Shown piece by piece: positions 6,857-15,576 of a stretch of 64,000 nt of DNA. The position numbers and the translations under genes were made by a program. The DNA comes from Hoeflea marina (GTDB lineage: Bacteria; Pseudomonadota; Alphaproteobacteria; Rhizobiales; Rhizobiaceae), in NCBI RefSeq assembly GCF_003182275.1, contig NZ_QGTR01000007.1, positions 1 through 64,000 on the forward strand, read 5' to 3'. Positions within the stretch are counted from its first letter, which is position 1, and each line of letters begins with the position of its first letter. The notes under the pieces are model-generated. The model did no database searches. It was not told the DNA's origin and saw only the letters and a program-made list of their open reading frames with translations.

Positions 6857-7209
6857 GGTGGGAACGCGGCTTCGATCATTGCCGGGAGGACCTTGGCCAC
6901 CTCCTCGACGGCACCGCTGCGGTCAACGCGAAACCTGAAGCTACGGCCCGATCTCCACGGCGATCACCCTGCGGGTAGGCCCTACCCGGGCGCGGCGCCG
7001 GTTCGCGGGTTCCATCCTGACCGTCACCAGATCGCGCCGGACAAACGCACAGAGTCTCCCGTTCGGAAGCGGCTTCTTGCGTTCCGGCCCATATCCCGGC
7101 TTCATCAAGCCGATCATGCCGCCCATGCCCTTTCCATTCATCCCGACGTCATCGGGCTGGAAGCAATCCCGCGCGACCGCGACCGGGTCGCGATCGCGCG
7201 GGTAGGGTG
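6857..7209. other. gene-free stretch closing the island
   Basis: No convincing gene. A 66-codon minus-strand frame (6941-7141) begins with Met/Gly-rich residues and is followed by Arg-rich sequence, but it has no good ribosome binding site and no family I recognise. A small 7-bp inverted repeat (GGGTAGG and CCTACCC, one base apart) lies at 6973-6987 and a long one at 7168-7202. Confidence 0.45.
7168..7202. repeat. long GC inverted repeat downstream of the ALDH gene
   Basis: Two arms of about 17 bp, CCCGCGCGA(C/T)CGCGACC and its reverse complement with one mismatch, lie back to back almost without a loop. The position, 8 nt beyond the stop of the minus-strand aldehyde dehydrogenase, suits transcription termination or mRNA 3' protection, but there is no T run. 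Confidence 0.6.
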
Positions 7210-8688
7210 CTACCAGTTGACCGCGATGTACTTGGTCTCGCAGAATTCGAGAATGCCGTGATGGGCGCCCTCGCGGCCGAGGCCGGACTGCTTGACGCCG
7301 CCGAAGGGGGCTGCTGGGTCTGACGCCAAGCCCCGGTTGAGTCCGATCATGCCGCTTTCCAGCCGCTCCGAGACGCGGAAGCCACGCCCGAGATCTCGGG
7401 TGTAGACATAGGCGATCAGGCCGTATTCCGTGTCGTTGGCGGCCGCGATGACCTCGTCCTCGGTGCCGAACGTGGTAATGGCAGCGATCGGCCCGAAAAT
7501 CTCCTCGCGGGTGATGGCGGCATCGGCCGCGACATTGCTGATGACGGTGGGCGGGAAGTAGAAGCCGTCGCCCGACTGCTGCCTGCCGCCGGTGCGCAAC
7601 GTGGCGCCGCGGCTCACGGCTTCATCGACCAGCCCGGAGACGCGCTCGACGGCGTCCCGGTTGATCAGCGGTCCGCACTGCGTCGCCCTGTCATAGCCGG
7701 GGCCCACCTTCATGGCGCCCATGCGCTCGGAGAGTTTCACTGAAAAGGCCTCGGCGATCCCCTCCTGCACATAGAAGCGGTTGGCCGCCGTGCAGGCCTC
7801 GCCGCCATTGCGCATCTTGGCAATCATCGCGCCTTCGATGGCCGCGTCGAGATCGGCGTCGTCGAAGACGATGAAGGGCGCATTGCCGCCAAGCTCCATC
7901 GAGCAGGAGATCACGGTGTCGGCGGCTTCGTGCAGCAGCTTGCGGCCGACCTCTGTCGAGCCGGTGAACGAGAGTTTGCGCACCCGCGGATCATGCAGCA
8001 TGGCGCTCACGGCAGCACCGGATCGGCTGGTGGTGATGACGTTGACGACTCCGTCCGGAACCCCGGCCTCGGCATAGAGGGCCGCCAGCGCATAGGCCGT
8101 CAGCGGCGTCTCGGTGGCGGGCTTGAGCACGCAGGTGCACCCGGCGGCGAGCGCCGGGCCGATCTTGCGCGTGGCCATGGCAGCCGGGAAGTTCCATGGC
8201 GTCACCAGCACGGCGACACCGATGGGCTGCTGCTGGACGACGATCCGGTTGGCGCCCGACGGCGCCGTGGCGATCTCGCCGTTGAGCCGCACCGCCTCCT
8301 CGGAGAACCAGCGGAAGAACTCGGCCGCGTAGGCGACCTCGCCTTGCGCATCGCTCAGCGCCTTGCCGTTTTCCAGACTGATGAGTTCGGCCAGCATGTC
8401 CTTGCGCTCGATCATCAGTTCGAAGCAGCGGCGCAGGATTTCCGAGCGCTTCCGCGGCGCGGTCGCGGCCCAGGCCGGGCCTGCGCGGTGCGCGGCCGCG
8501 ACGGCCGCCATGGCGTCATCGATACCGGCGTCGGCCACCGAGGTGATGACGGCGCCGGTTGAGGGGTCGATGACGTCGATGCGCTTTCCGGTCGAGCCCT
8601 CGACCCACTGGCCGCCGATATGGAGATCGGTCGGCAGCGAGCCGATGTCGAAGCTTATCTGCGAGGCGAATGTCGGTTTGATGGTCAT
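7210..8688 (-). CDS. NAD(P)-dependent aldehyde dehydrogenase (succinate-semialdehyde type)
   Basis: Full-length 492-aa aldehyde dehydrogenase. The cofactor region includes TPWNFPAAM and FTGSTEVGRKLL. The general base Glu lies in MELGGNAPFIVF and the catalytic Cys in NGGEACTAANRF. The C-terminal PFGGVKQSGLGREG is typical of the GabD/succinate-semialdehyde group, so a small semialdehyde is the likely substrate. It is the last gene of a leftward operon, separated by only one base from the iron alcohol dehydrogenase. The pair would take an alcohol through an aldehyde to an acid. Expression is probably set by the divergent GntR regulator at 11045. Confidence 0.92.
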   Translation of the reverse strand: MTIKPTFASQISFDIGSLPTDLHIGGQWVEGSTGKRIDVIDPSTGAVITSVADAGIDDAMAAVAAAHRAGPAWAATAPRKRSEILRRCFELMIERKDMLAELISLENGKALSDAQGEVAYAAEFFRWFSEEAVRLNGEIATAPSGANRIVVQQQPIGVAVLVTPWNFPAAMATRKIGPALAAGCTCVLKPATETPLTAYALAALYAEAGVPDGVVNVITTSRSGAAVSAMLHDPRVRKLSFTGSTEVGRKLLHEAADTVISCSMELGGNAPFIVFDDADLDAAIEGAMIAKMRNGGEACTAANRFYVQEGIAEAFSVKLSERMGAMKVGPGYDRATQCGPLINRDAVERVSGLVDEAVSRGATLRTGGRQQSGDGFYFPPTVISNVAADAAITREEIFGPIAAITTFGTEDEVIAAANDTEYGLIAYVYTRDLGRGFRVSERLESGMIGLNRGLASDPAAPFGGVKQSGLGREGAHHGILEFCETKYIAVNW

Positions 8689-8689
8689 G

Positions 8690-9940
8690 TCAGTTGGCCT
8701 TTCGGTCTGTCCGGGAGGGGCGAAGGCTGGCGCGGTCGCCGCTGAAGGCGGCTGCCACCAGGGTCGCCATGGTGTCGAGTTCGATGGGGCGGGGATTGTT
8801 CTTGATCAGCCGTGCCGCGCCCATGGCCTGCTCGGCAATCTGCGGCAGTTGCGAGGACACGACGCCCAGATCGGCGATGGTCTTCGGGATGCCGATGGCG
8901 GCGAAAAGCTGCTCGACCGCGTCGATCGTGTCGCCCGCCTGCTCGGTGATCGTCCGCCCGGCTCCGTCGAGGCCCATGGCCTGGCCGATCTCGGCAAGCT
9001 CCGTCTCGCAATGCGAGCGGTTGAACTCCATCACATAGGGCATCATGACAGCCACGCCTGCGCCATGCGGCGTGTGGGTGAGCGCGCCGATCGGATATTG
9101 AATGGCATGCGCGGCGGCGGTGCCGGCGGTGCCGAAGGCGAGGCCGGCCGCGGTGGCGCCGAGCATCATGCGTTCGCGCGCCTCGCTGTCGCCACCGTTG
9201 TCGCAGGCCCGCTTGAGGCTGGCGGCGATGTGGCCGATGGCAAGCAGGGCATAATGATCGCTGAGCGCGTTCTTGCCGAGGAAGACATGGTCGTGGACGA
9301 TCGTGCCGGTGGGCTGGCGCCGAATGGTGGTGTACGCCTCGATGGCATGGGTCAGCGCATCGGCGCCCGAGACCGCGGTCAGGCCGCGCGGGCAGGACCA
9401 GGTCAGTTCCGGATCGCAGATGGCGGTGTGGCAGATGAGGTGCGGGCTGGCGATGCCGACCTTCACCGCCCGGTCCGGATCGGTGACGACCGCCACCGGG
9501 GTGACCTCCGAGCCGGTGCCCGAGGTGGTGGGCATCAGGATGAGCGGCAGCACGGGGCCGGGAACCTTGAACTCGCCGTAATAGTCCTGGATCCGGCCGC
9601 CATGGGCAAGCAGCAGGGCTGCGACCTTGGCGGCATCGAGACAGCTGCCGCCGCCGATGCCGATGACCAGATCGGCGTCCATCGCCTTGCCCGCCTGCAC
9701 GGCGGCGGCGATGCACTCGATCGGCAGTTCGGCGATGGTGCCGTCAAAGACGCGGGCCTCGACGCCTGCCTGCCGCACCGCTTCCACCAGCCGGAGAAAT
9801 TCCGGGTCGGCGCCCAGCCGCTCGTCGGTGACGATCAGGGCGCGACGTCCGAGTGATGCGGCGTAGCCTGCGAGCGCATCGCGCTGGCCGGTTCCGAAGA
9901 CGAGATTGCGCGGGGTGCGCAGTGTTCCAAACAACGACAA
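8690..9940 (-). CDS. iron-containing (group III) alcohol dehydrogenase
   Basis: 416-aa Fe-ADH family enzyme. The NAD-binding GGGSCLDAAK and the TSGTGSEVTPVAVV segment are present. Metal-site histidines lie in DALTHAIEAYTT and in GALTHTPHGAGV. I chose TTG 9940, with GGAGG 7 nt upstream, giving the standard family start SLFGTLRTPRNLVFG. A longer reading to 9988 would add 16 residues overlapping the preceding gene and has no support. The gene lies between the Ldh-family dehydrogenase and the aldehyde dehydrogenase. Members oxidise small alcohols or reduce aldehydes and maleylacetate; the true substrate cannot be told. Confidence 0.9.
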   Translation of the reverse strand: MSLFGTLRTPRNLVFGTGQRDALAGYAASLGRRALIVTDERLGADPEFLRLVEAVRQAGVEARVFDGTIAELPIECIAAAVQAGKAMDADLVIGIGGGSCLDAAKVAALLLAHGGRIQDYYGEFKVPGPVLPLILMPTTSGTGSEVTPVAVVTDPDRAVKVGIASPHLICHTAICDPELTWSCPRGLTAVSGADALTHAIEAYTTIRRQPTGTIVHDHVFLGKNALSDHYALLAIGHIAASLKRACDNGGDSEARERMMLGATAAGLAFGTAGTAAAHAIQYPIGALTHTPHGAGVAVMMPYVMEFNRSHCETELAEIGQAMGLDGAGRTITEQAGDTIDAVEQLFAAIGIPKTIADLGVVSSQLPQIAEQAMGAARLIKNNPRPIELDTMATLVAAAFSGDRASLRPSRTDRKAN

Positions 9941-9962
9941 ATGATGTCCTCCCGATGTGAAG

Positions 9963-10967
9963 TTATGCGGCTGCCTTGACGCCGGCAAGGCGCTGGACGG
10001 TTTCCCAGACTTCGTCGGCGAGCGGCACGCCGTCGCGGAGCCGCTCGGCGCGGCAGGTCCGCCCGCGCTCGCCCGGGATCATCACGCCGCCGAAGCCGGC
10101 GGCCGGTTCCATGGCGCGGATCTCGCTGAGATAGGCCTGCAGGTCGCGGCGCGGTCCCTTGATGACGATGAAGACGTCGCCCTTGTTGCAGATCTCGGTG
10201 TCGTCGAGCGTGCCGTGCACCTGCCGGCCGATGGCCGCGCCCGTGAGGCTGCTGACCATGAGCTCGAAGGCAAGCCCGAGCGCGTAGCCCTTGGCGCCGC
10301 CAAAAGGCGCGATGGCGCCGGACTTGGCCGCTTCCGCGTCGGTGGTTGGATTGCCATCGGCATCGAGCGCCCAGTGCGTCGGAATGGCTGCCTTGCGGTG
10401 CGCGTGATCGTGGATCTCACCCATCGAGACGACGCTGGTGGCGGTGTCCATCATGAAGGGCTCGCCGCCAGTCGGAATGCCGATGGCGACCGGATTGGTG
10501 CCGATCATCGCCCGTCGCGCGCCCCAGGGGTGCACGAGCGCCTCGCTGGTCGACAGCGCGATCACGGTGAAACCACGCGCGGCGACGCGCTCGGCGTACC
10601 AGCCGAGCATGCCGATGTGGTTGGAATTGGTGATGGCCGCGACCGCCGTGCCGCTGTCCTCGGCCCTTGCCATCAGCGTCTCCAGCGCTGCATTGGCGAC
10701 CACGGGACCGAGGCCGGTCTCGCCGTCGACGGCCAGGAAGGCCGCGCCGCGCCAGTCCTGCCGGCCGCTGGCGCGCGGGTCGGTGACGCCGTTGCCGATT
10801 CGCCGGACGATGCGCTCGAGCCTCAGCAGGCCGTGCGACGGCACGCCCCGCAGATCGGCCTCGACAAGGAGTTCAAGCTGCGTGTCGGCGTGGTCCGGCG
10901 GTACGCCGGCGCGTTCGAGCGCTCGCTTTGCCAGCTTTTCTAGAGTAGAAACGTCGATGACAGCCAA
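9963..10967 (-). CDS. Ldh-family malate/L-lactate/ureidoglycolate-type dehydrogenase
   Basis: 334-aa NAD(P)-dependent oxidoreductase of the malate/L-sulfolactate dehydrogenase family (PF02615), a fold distinct from Rossmann lactate dehydrogenases. Visible family marks are VEADLRGVPSHGLLRL, NSNHIGMLGWYAERVA and GTNPVAIGIP, plus FGGAKGYALGLAFELM. It probably interconverts a 2-hydroxy acid and a 2-oxo acid. It is the first gene of the leftward operon with the alcohol and aldehyde dehydrogenases, and its promoter region faces the GntR gene. A palindrome lies 8 nt upstream of its start. Confidence 0.9.
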   Translation of the reverse strand: MAVIDVSTLEKLAKRALERAGVPPDHADTQLELLVEADLRGVPSHGLLRLERIVRRIGNGVTDPRASGRQDWRGAAFLAVDGETGLGPVVANAALETLMARAEDSGTAVAAITNSNHIGMLGWYAERVAARGFTVIALSTSEALVHPWGARRAMIGTNPVAIGIPTGGEPFMMDTATSVVSMGEIHDHAHRKAAIPTHWALDADGNPTTDAEAAKSGAIAPFGGAKGYALGLAFELMVSSLTGAAIGRQVHGTLDDTEICNKGDVFIVIKGPRRDLQAYLSEIRAMEPAAGFGGVMIPGERGRTCRAERLRDGVPLADEVWETVQRLAGVKAAA

Positions 10968-10974
10968 GAATAAA

Positions 10975-10986
10975 ATCCGATCGGAT
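10975..10986. promoter_or_regulatory. palindromic operator candidate, GntR intergenic region
   Basis: ATCCGATCGGAT is a perfect 12-bp palindrome in the 77-bp gap between the divergent dehydrogenase operon and the GntR gene. It runs into ATCGGATATACGAT, an overlapping inverted repeat (ATCG, 6 bases, CGAT). The position suits autoregulation and control of the leftward operon by the adjacent FCD-type regulator. Confidence 0.5.
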
Positions 10987-11044
10987 ATACGATTTGGCGA
11001 TGACTATGCTGGCAAGTGCATGCCGCGTCAAGGGAGAAGGCCGG

Positions 11045-11743
11045 ATGGCAAGAGAGATCACAGGGGCGGCCGAAGCCGCGGGCGGGCTGCTGCGACGGCC
11101 GACGCGGCTCGGCGAGGAGGTCTACGGCGCCATCTATGCCCAGTTGATGTCGCTGAAGATCCCGCCGGGGGGGCGGATCTCGGTCGACAGCCTGGTGCGC
11201 GAGTTCGGGGTCTCGCAGACGCCGATCCGCGAGGCGCTCTCGCGGCTCGAGGCCCAGGGGCTGGTGGTCAAGACCCACCTGATCGGCTACAGCGCCGCCG
11301 ACCAGATCGGCCGCGACCGGCTGCACCAGCTCTATGAGCTGCGACTGCTGCTGGAGCCTTTCGCCGCGCGCCGTGCAGCCATTGCCGTCACTGACGAGAC
11401 CATCGCTTCGCTCGAGGCCGTGGACCGCGACATGCACGAGAAGAACCACGAGGACGCGCGTCTGGCCTATGGCGAATTCGCCCGCAGCGACGGTGCGTTT
11501 CATGACATGATCGCGCTCGTCTCCGGCAATGCCCTGGTGCACGAAACACTTGCCCGGCTGCATGTGCATGTGCATCTGTTCCGGCTGTATTTCCACGCCC
11601 GAGCGACCACGGACGCCAACGAGGAGCACGCCCGCATCCTCGCCGCGATGAGGCGCCGCGACCCCGATGGCGCCGAAGAGGCGATGCGCGAGCACATCGA
11701 GCGTTCGCGCGCCCGGTTCATGACGATCTTCGACCGCGACTGA
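11045..11743 (+). CDS. GntR-family transcriptional regulator, FCD type
   Basis: 232-aa regulator. The N-terminal winged helix contains ISVDSLVREFGVSQTPIREALSRLEAQGLV, and the all-helical FCD ligand-binding domain follows (LYELRLLLEPFAARRAA, then FHDMI and EEHARILAAM, where the metal-binding histidines sit). I chose ATG 11045, preceded by GGGAGAAGG, rather than ATG 10994, which has no binding site and would extend into the operator region. It is divergent from the Ldh/Fe-ADH/ALDH operon and probably represses it until a carboxylate ligand binds. It could also act on the aldolase operon downstream, which has its own promoter. Confidence 0.9.
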   Translation: MAREITGAAEAAGGLLRRPTRLGEEVYGAIYAQLMSLKIPPGGRISVDSLVREFGVSQTPIREALSRLEAQGLVVKTHLIGYSAADQIGRDRLHQLYELRLLLEPFAARRAAIAVTDETIASLEAVDRDMHEKNHEDARLAYGEFARSDGAFHDMIALVSGNALVHETLARLHVHVHLFRLYFHARATTDANEEHARILAAMRRRDPDGAEEAMREHIERSRARFMTIFDRD

Positions 11744-11932
11744 CCCAACCGCCGGTTCAGCCCGGACGATCGTGCCTGAAGGCGAGACGGGGCGGCGTTG
11801 CACAGCGTCGGCGCCCCATGTCAAGCCGCCGTCCAGATGCCCGCGCACCGGGGCTGTCCGACTGTCTTGTCCTGCCATTCCTCCCCGACTCCGCGCTGCG
11901 GCCCCGCCGCCGGTCATGCCGGATGCTGCCTA

Positions 11933-11975
11933 TTGACAGCTTTCAAAAAACCCGCAATGTATCGCTTACAAGAAG
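11933..11975 (+). promoter_or_regulatory. promoter with shared 11-bp motif, aldolase operon
   Basis: TTGACA at 11933-11938 is followed after 16-17 nt by CAATGTA. The -10 element overlaps the 11-mer AATGTATCGCT (11956-11966), which recurs at the same place in the IclR promoter (18596-18606). The ribosome binding site AGGAGG at 11998 precedes the GTG start of the aldolase. Confidence 0.55.
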
Positions 11976-12007
11976 ATTGTTCTGCACAGCGGAACATAGG
12001 AGGACGC

Positions 12008-12808
12008 GTGAACGGATCGGACTTCAGCACTTTCAGGTCGCGCTTCAGAAACGGAGAGCCGCTTTTCGGCACGTTCCTGAAGACCCCGACCACGCATGCC
12101 AGCGAGATCATGGGCTCGGTGGGCTTCGATTTCGTCGTCATCGACGAGGAACATGCCCCCTTCAATCCGGAAACCACCGACCAGATGCTGCTGGCGTGCA
12201 GGGCATCCGGGGTGGCGGGAATCGTCAGGGTCCGCGGTTCGGAGGCCTGCCACATCCTTCCGGTGCTTGATGGCGGCGCGACAGGCGTGCTCGTCCCGCA
12301 TGTCGACAGCGTGGCCAAGGCAAAGGCGGTCGTCGATGCCTGCCGCTATGCCACCGGTACCCGCGGTTTTTCCAACACCACGCGCGCTGGCGGCTTCGGC
12401 AGGGCGGGCTTCGCCGGGCATGTGTCCGAGCAGGACAACGGCGTCACTGTCATCGCCATGATCGAGGATCCGCACGCCATCGACCTGGTCGACCAGATCC
12501 TCGCCGTCGACGGAATTGATGGCGTCTTCATCGGCCGTGGCGATCTGACGATTGCCTACCGGCAGTGGGACGGCGGATCGCCTGCCGTGCGCGAGGCCAC
12601 CGACACCATTCTGGCCGCCGCCCGCAAGGCCGGAAAGCCGGTCTGCATCCTGGCCGGGTCGCTTGACGATGCCGCCGAGCTCACGGCCAAGGGCGCGTCC
12701 GCATTCATCCTCTCCTCCGACCAGGGCCTGATGCGTCAGGCGGCAATCAAGACGCTGGCCGATTTTTCCGAGCGGGTGGCGCAGTCGCTGGAGAAGGCCG
12801 ATGCCTGA
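12008..12808 (+). CDS. HpcH/HpaI-family class II aldolase
   Basis: 266-aa metal-dependent aldolase that cleaves or forms 4-hydroxy-2-oxo acids to give pyruvate plus an aldehyde. It has the family's FGTFLKTP start, DEEHAPF carrying the catalytic His, the VRVRG arginine, the metal-binding Glu in MIEDPHAI and Asp in FIGRGDLTIAY, a slight variant of the usual GPNDLS. The start is GTG 12008 behind AGGAGG. It is the first gene of a rightward catabolic operon with a DUF6282 protein and a TRAP transporter. The substrate is unknown; the absence of homoprotocatechuate genes argues against HpaI itself. Confidence 0.88.
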   Translation: MNGSDFSTFRSRFRNGEPLFGTFLKTPTTHASEIMGSVGFDFVVIDEEHAPFNPETTDQMLLACRASGVAGIVRVRGSEACHILPVLDGGATGVLVPHVDSVAKAKAVVDACRYATGTRGFSNTTRAGGFGRAGFAGHVSEQDNGVTVIAMIEDPHAIDLVDQILAVDGIDGVFIGRGDLTIAYRQWDGGSPAVREATDTILAAARKAGKPVCILAGSLDDAAELTAKGASAFILSSDQGLMRQAAIKTLADFSERVAQSLEKADA

Positions 12809-12948
12809 CGGGCGCTGCGGGGCCCGACGCGGCAGCACGGCCGCGCCGACTCCATGCGCCAATGTCGCATCATCCGAATGCCGCGGCAGGACCGCGGCGC
12901 TGATCACACGCCGATGCGCTGCGGAGCGGCGGCAGGAAGGATTGCTCA

Positions 12949-13857
12949 ATGAACACGCTATCTGAGACGCGCAAAACGGAAGTGGCCGAGCTGCTGGTCG
13001 GCGCCATCGACCTGCATTGCCACAGCGGACCGGCGGCGATGCCGCGGATTCTCGATCACCACGAGGCGCTGATGGATGCGGCCGGCGCCGGTTTCCGTGC
13101 GGTGCTCTACAAGGATCACTTCTATCTTGGCGTCGCCCATGCGGTGATGCTGGAGAAGCTGTTTCCGGAGACCGGCGTGCGGCTGTATTCGGGCGTCGCG
13201 CTTAACAACGCCTCGGGCGGCATCAATCCGCATGCGGTCAATCACGCCGCCAACATCGGCGCCAAGATCGTCTGGCTGCCGACGCTTTCGGCGGCCAATC
13301 ACATCGCCCAGACGGAGGGTGCCGCCAAGAATTTCCCGAAAACCGCCAGGCGTATGCTGCCGCCGATTCCGCTCAGTGCGCTGGACGCCAACGGGAATAT
13401 CACCGACGACACCAAGATGGTGCTCGATCTTGTCGCTGAAGCCGACATGATTCTTGCCGGTGGCCATCTGCCCGCATCCGAGCTCATCCAGGTGTTCGAG
13501 GAGGCAGGCAGGCGCGGCGTCAAGCGCATGCTGGTCAACCATCCCACCTATGTGGTCGGATGCACCGATGACGACATGCGCGAACTGGTCCGGCTGGGCG
13601 CCTATCTGGAACATTCCATCTGCATGTTCATCGAGGGCAAGGCCCTCGAATTCACGCCGCAGGATCTCGCCCACTACATCGAGATCGCCGGCGCGGACCG
13701 CACTGTGCTCTCCTCCGATCTCGGCCTGCAGGGCTCGCCGCGTCCGATCGAGGGCTTCCGCCAGATCGTCGCGCTGCTGCTCGACCTGCAGATCTCCAAG
13801 GCCGATATCCGGAAGATGATCGGAGACAATGCCGCCTGGCTGCTCGACATCAGCTAG
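12949..13857 (+). CDS. DUF6282 amidohydrolase-like protein
   Basis: 302-aa protein with the look of a metal-dependent TIM-barrel hydrolase. DLHCHSGPA near residue 22 is a metal-binding HxH, LYKDHFYLG follows, then WLPTLSAANH, LAGGHLPA, LVNHPTY and LSSDLGLQGSP. I recognise it as the DUF6282 group, whose activity has not to my knowledge been assigned. The ATG is preceded by GGAAGGA. It sits between an HpcH-type aldolase and a TRAP solute-binding protein, so hydrolysis of the imported compound or of a lactone or amide intermediate is plausible. The 140-nt gap upstream holds nothing else I can identify. Confidence 0.78.
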   Translation: MNTLSETRKTEVAELLVGAIDLHCHSGPAAMPRILDHHEALMDAAGAGFRAVLYKDHFYLGVAHAVMLEKLFPETGVRLYSGVALNNASGGINPHAVNHAANIGAKIVWLPTLSAANHIAQTEGAAKNFPKTARRMLPPIPLSALDANGNITDDTKMVLDLVAEADMILAGGHLPASELIQVFEEAGRRGVKRMLVNHPTYVVGCTDDDMRELVRLGAYLEHSICMFIEGKALEFTPQDLAHYIEIAGADRTVLSSDLGLQGSPRPIEGFRQIVALLLDLQISKADIRKMIGDNAAWLLDIS

Positions 13858-13906
13858 CCGGTGCGGAAAGACCAATCCATGTTGCACTGAAAAGGGAGGA
13901 AAACCA

Positions 13907-14899
13907 ATGTTCACACGTCGTAATATGCTCAAGACCGGTCTCGCCGCAGGCGTGGCGCTTTCAATGCCGTGGGTGGCGCGTGCCGCCACCCGGACGCTTC
14001 GCTTCGCGCACGCGGCCAACGAGATCCATCCGGGTCACAAGATCGCCACCAGCTTCGCCGAGGCGCTCGAGAAGCTCGTTCCGGGCGCCTTCGACATCCA
14101 GATCTTTCCGAACCGTCAGCTCGGCGACGACAAGCAGAACCTCGAATCGGTGATGGCCGGAACGCTCGACATCTGCAACGCCAGCGGCGTGCAGTTTCCG
14201 CTGGTCACCGGCCGGCCGGCGCTCGACGCCTACCAGCTGCCGTTCCTGATCCGCGACTACGACCATTTTGCCGAGATCTCCAAGACCGAGATCGCCCAGA
14301 AGATCCATGACGATCTGGAGCCCGCCGGCCTCATCGGCCTTGCCACCGCCGACATCGGCCAGCGCCACTTCCTGTCGGTCGCCAGCCCGGTGACCAGCAT
14401 CGACCAGTTCGTGGGGCTCAAGACCCGCATCGTTCCCGTGCCGCTGCACAAGGCGATCTGGGAAGCCGTCGGTGTCTCGCCCGTGGGTCTTCCCTACGGC
14501 GAAGTCTACGGCGCGCTTGAAACCAAGGTCATCGACGCCGTCGAGATCAACGTCTCCTCGATGCTCGGCGAGAACCTCTGGGAAGTTGGCAAGCACTTCA
14601 CGCTGACCGGCCACTATCCATGGCATTCGACGACGGCCATTGCCAAGAGCGTCTTCGATTCGCTCGACGCCGACATGCAGGGCGCCATGCGCGAGGCGGG
14701 CCGGGAGTCGGTCGTCGCCACGCTGGCCTATGCCAAGGAGCAGGATCTCACCGGCCGCGACGAACTGAAGAAGAAGGGCGTCGAGATCGTCACGCTCGAA
14801 GGCCTCGACAAGGTCAGGGAAAAGGTATCCCCTATCGTCGGCCAGTGGAGCGAGAAATCGCCGCTGATCGCCGAGTTCGTGGCTGCCGCCCGCGCCTGA
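13907..14899 (+). CDS. TRAP transporter solute-binding protein (DctP family)
   Basis: 330-aa periplasmic binding protein. The N terminus TRRNMLKTGLAAGVA is a twin-arginine-type signal with probable cleavage after ARA near residue 26. Mature features include FAHAANEIHPGHKIA, the QLGDDKQNLESVMAGTLDIC block and the carboxylate-binding arginine region GLKTRIVPVP. The ATG is preceded by GGGAGGA. It delivers an organic acid to the DctQM pair that follows. A strong hairpin between this gene and dctQ probably raises its transcript level over the membrane subunits. Confidence 0.93.
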   Translation: MFTRRNMLKTGLAAGVALSMPWVARAATRTLRFAHAANEIHPGHKIATSFAEALEKLVPGAFDIQIFPNRQLGDDKQNLESVMAGTLDICNASGVQFPLVTGRPALDAYQLPFLIRDYDHFAEISKTEIAQKIHDDLEPAGLIGLATADIGQRHFLSVASPVTSIDQFVGLKTRIVPVPLHKAIWEAVGVSPVGLPYGEVYGALETKVIDAVEINVSSMLGENLWEVGKHFTLTGHYPWHSTTAIAKSVFDSLDADMQGAMREAGRESVVATLAYAKEQDLTGRDELKKKGVEIVTLEGLDKVREKVSPIVGQWSEKSPLIAEFVAAARA

Positions 14900-14914
14900 G
14901 ATCGAGAACGGCGG

Positions 14915-14955
14915 ACACTGTCCCGTCGGGCCCCTCCGGCCCGGCGGGACAGTGT
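14915..14955 (+). terminator. intra-operon hairpin between dctP and dctQ
   Basis: A perfect 18-bp stem with one T-G wobble (ACACTGTCCCG(T/C)CGGGCC arms) and a CCTCC loop lies 15 nt after the dctP stop. There is no T run, so it looks more like an mRNA-stabilising or attenuating structure than a full terminator. Confidence 0.8.
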
Positions 14956-14991
14956 CGCATGAACGGCCCGTGTGGACGAGGGAGAGACAGC

Positions 14992-15576
14992 ATGCAAGCG
15001 AGCGAGGCAAGGCCAGGCCTGGGATATGCAATCGTCAGCGCCTATGAGCGGGCGATGCGGTTTGCCGCAGGCAGCATGATGGCGACGATCGTCATCATCA
15101 TGATCACCCAGGTGACCGCGCGCTACGTGTTCAACTCGTCGCTCATCTGGGCGGAGGAACTGTGCCGCTACATTCTGATCTGGATGACCTTCCTGCTGCT
15201 TGGCATGTCCTATCAGAAGGGCGAGTTCATTTCGCTCGAGATGCTGCCAGAGACCTTGTCCCTGACGGCACGCCGTGTCACCCGCATCGTCATGTCGGTG
15301 CCGACCCTCTTCTTTCTTGCGCTGATGACCTGGGCCGGCTGGACCTACGCCGCCCGCTTCGACAACCAGACGATTCCGGCGCTGGACTTCATCTGGGAGA
15401 GCATCGCCGGCGGAACGCTGAACATCTCGATCCGCTGGGTCTATGTGTCGGTCTCGGTCGGCTCGGCGCTGCTCTTCCTTCATATCTTCGTGGACCTGCT
15501 GCTGCGGGCCGGAAGGCTCTGGCGGGGTGAACCCGACAGCACGAAAACTCCCCCCGATTCCGGAGAAATCGCCTGA
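14992..15576 (+). CDS. TRAP transporter small permease (DctQ family)
   Basis: 194-aa membrane protein with four predicted helices. The second begins around residue 60 with LIWAEELCRYILIWMTFLLLG, the DctQ family signature in which W, EE and R are conserved. The C terminus is hydrophilic. The stop overlaps the dctM start (ATGA-type overlap at 15573-15576). It forms the inner-membrane complex with DctM and works with the binding protein upstream. Confidence 0.92.
   Translation: MQASEARPGLGYAIVSAYERAMRFAAGSMMATIVIIMITQVTARYVFNSSLIWAEELCRYILIWMTFLLLGMSYQKGEFISLEMLPETLSLTARRVTRIVMSVPTLFFLALMTWAGWTYAARFDNQTIPALDFIWESIAGGTLNISIRWVYVSVSVGSALLFLHIFVDLLLRAGRLWRGEPDSTKTPPDSGEIA

Noticed and set aside
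7006-7019. Possible attachment-site copy of the tRNA-fMet T arm (GGTTC-ATCCTG)
   Set aside because: Only about 11 of 13 bases match with a gap and nothing extends it. Too short to call a direct repeat without a proper search.
6941-7141. 66-codon minus-strand frame as a small gene
   Set aside because: Its ribosome binding site is poor, the end is Arg-rich and looks like translated non-coding GC-rich DNA, and no family resemblance is seen.
8694-9856. Long open frames antisense to the alcohol dehydrogenase and elsewhere in high-GC genes
   Set aside because: They mirror the real genes, are Arg/Ala/Gly-rich without domain motifs, and arise from third-position GC bias.
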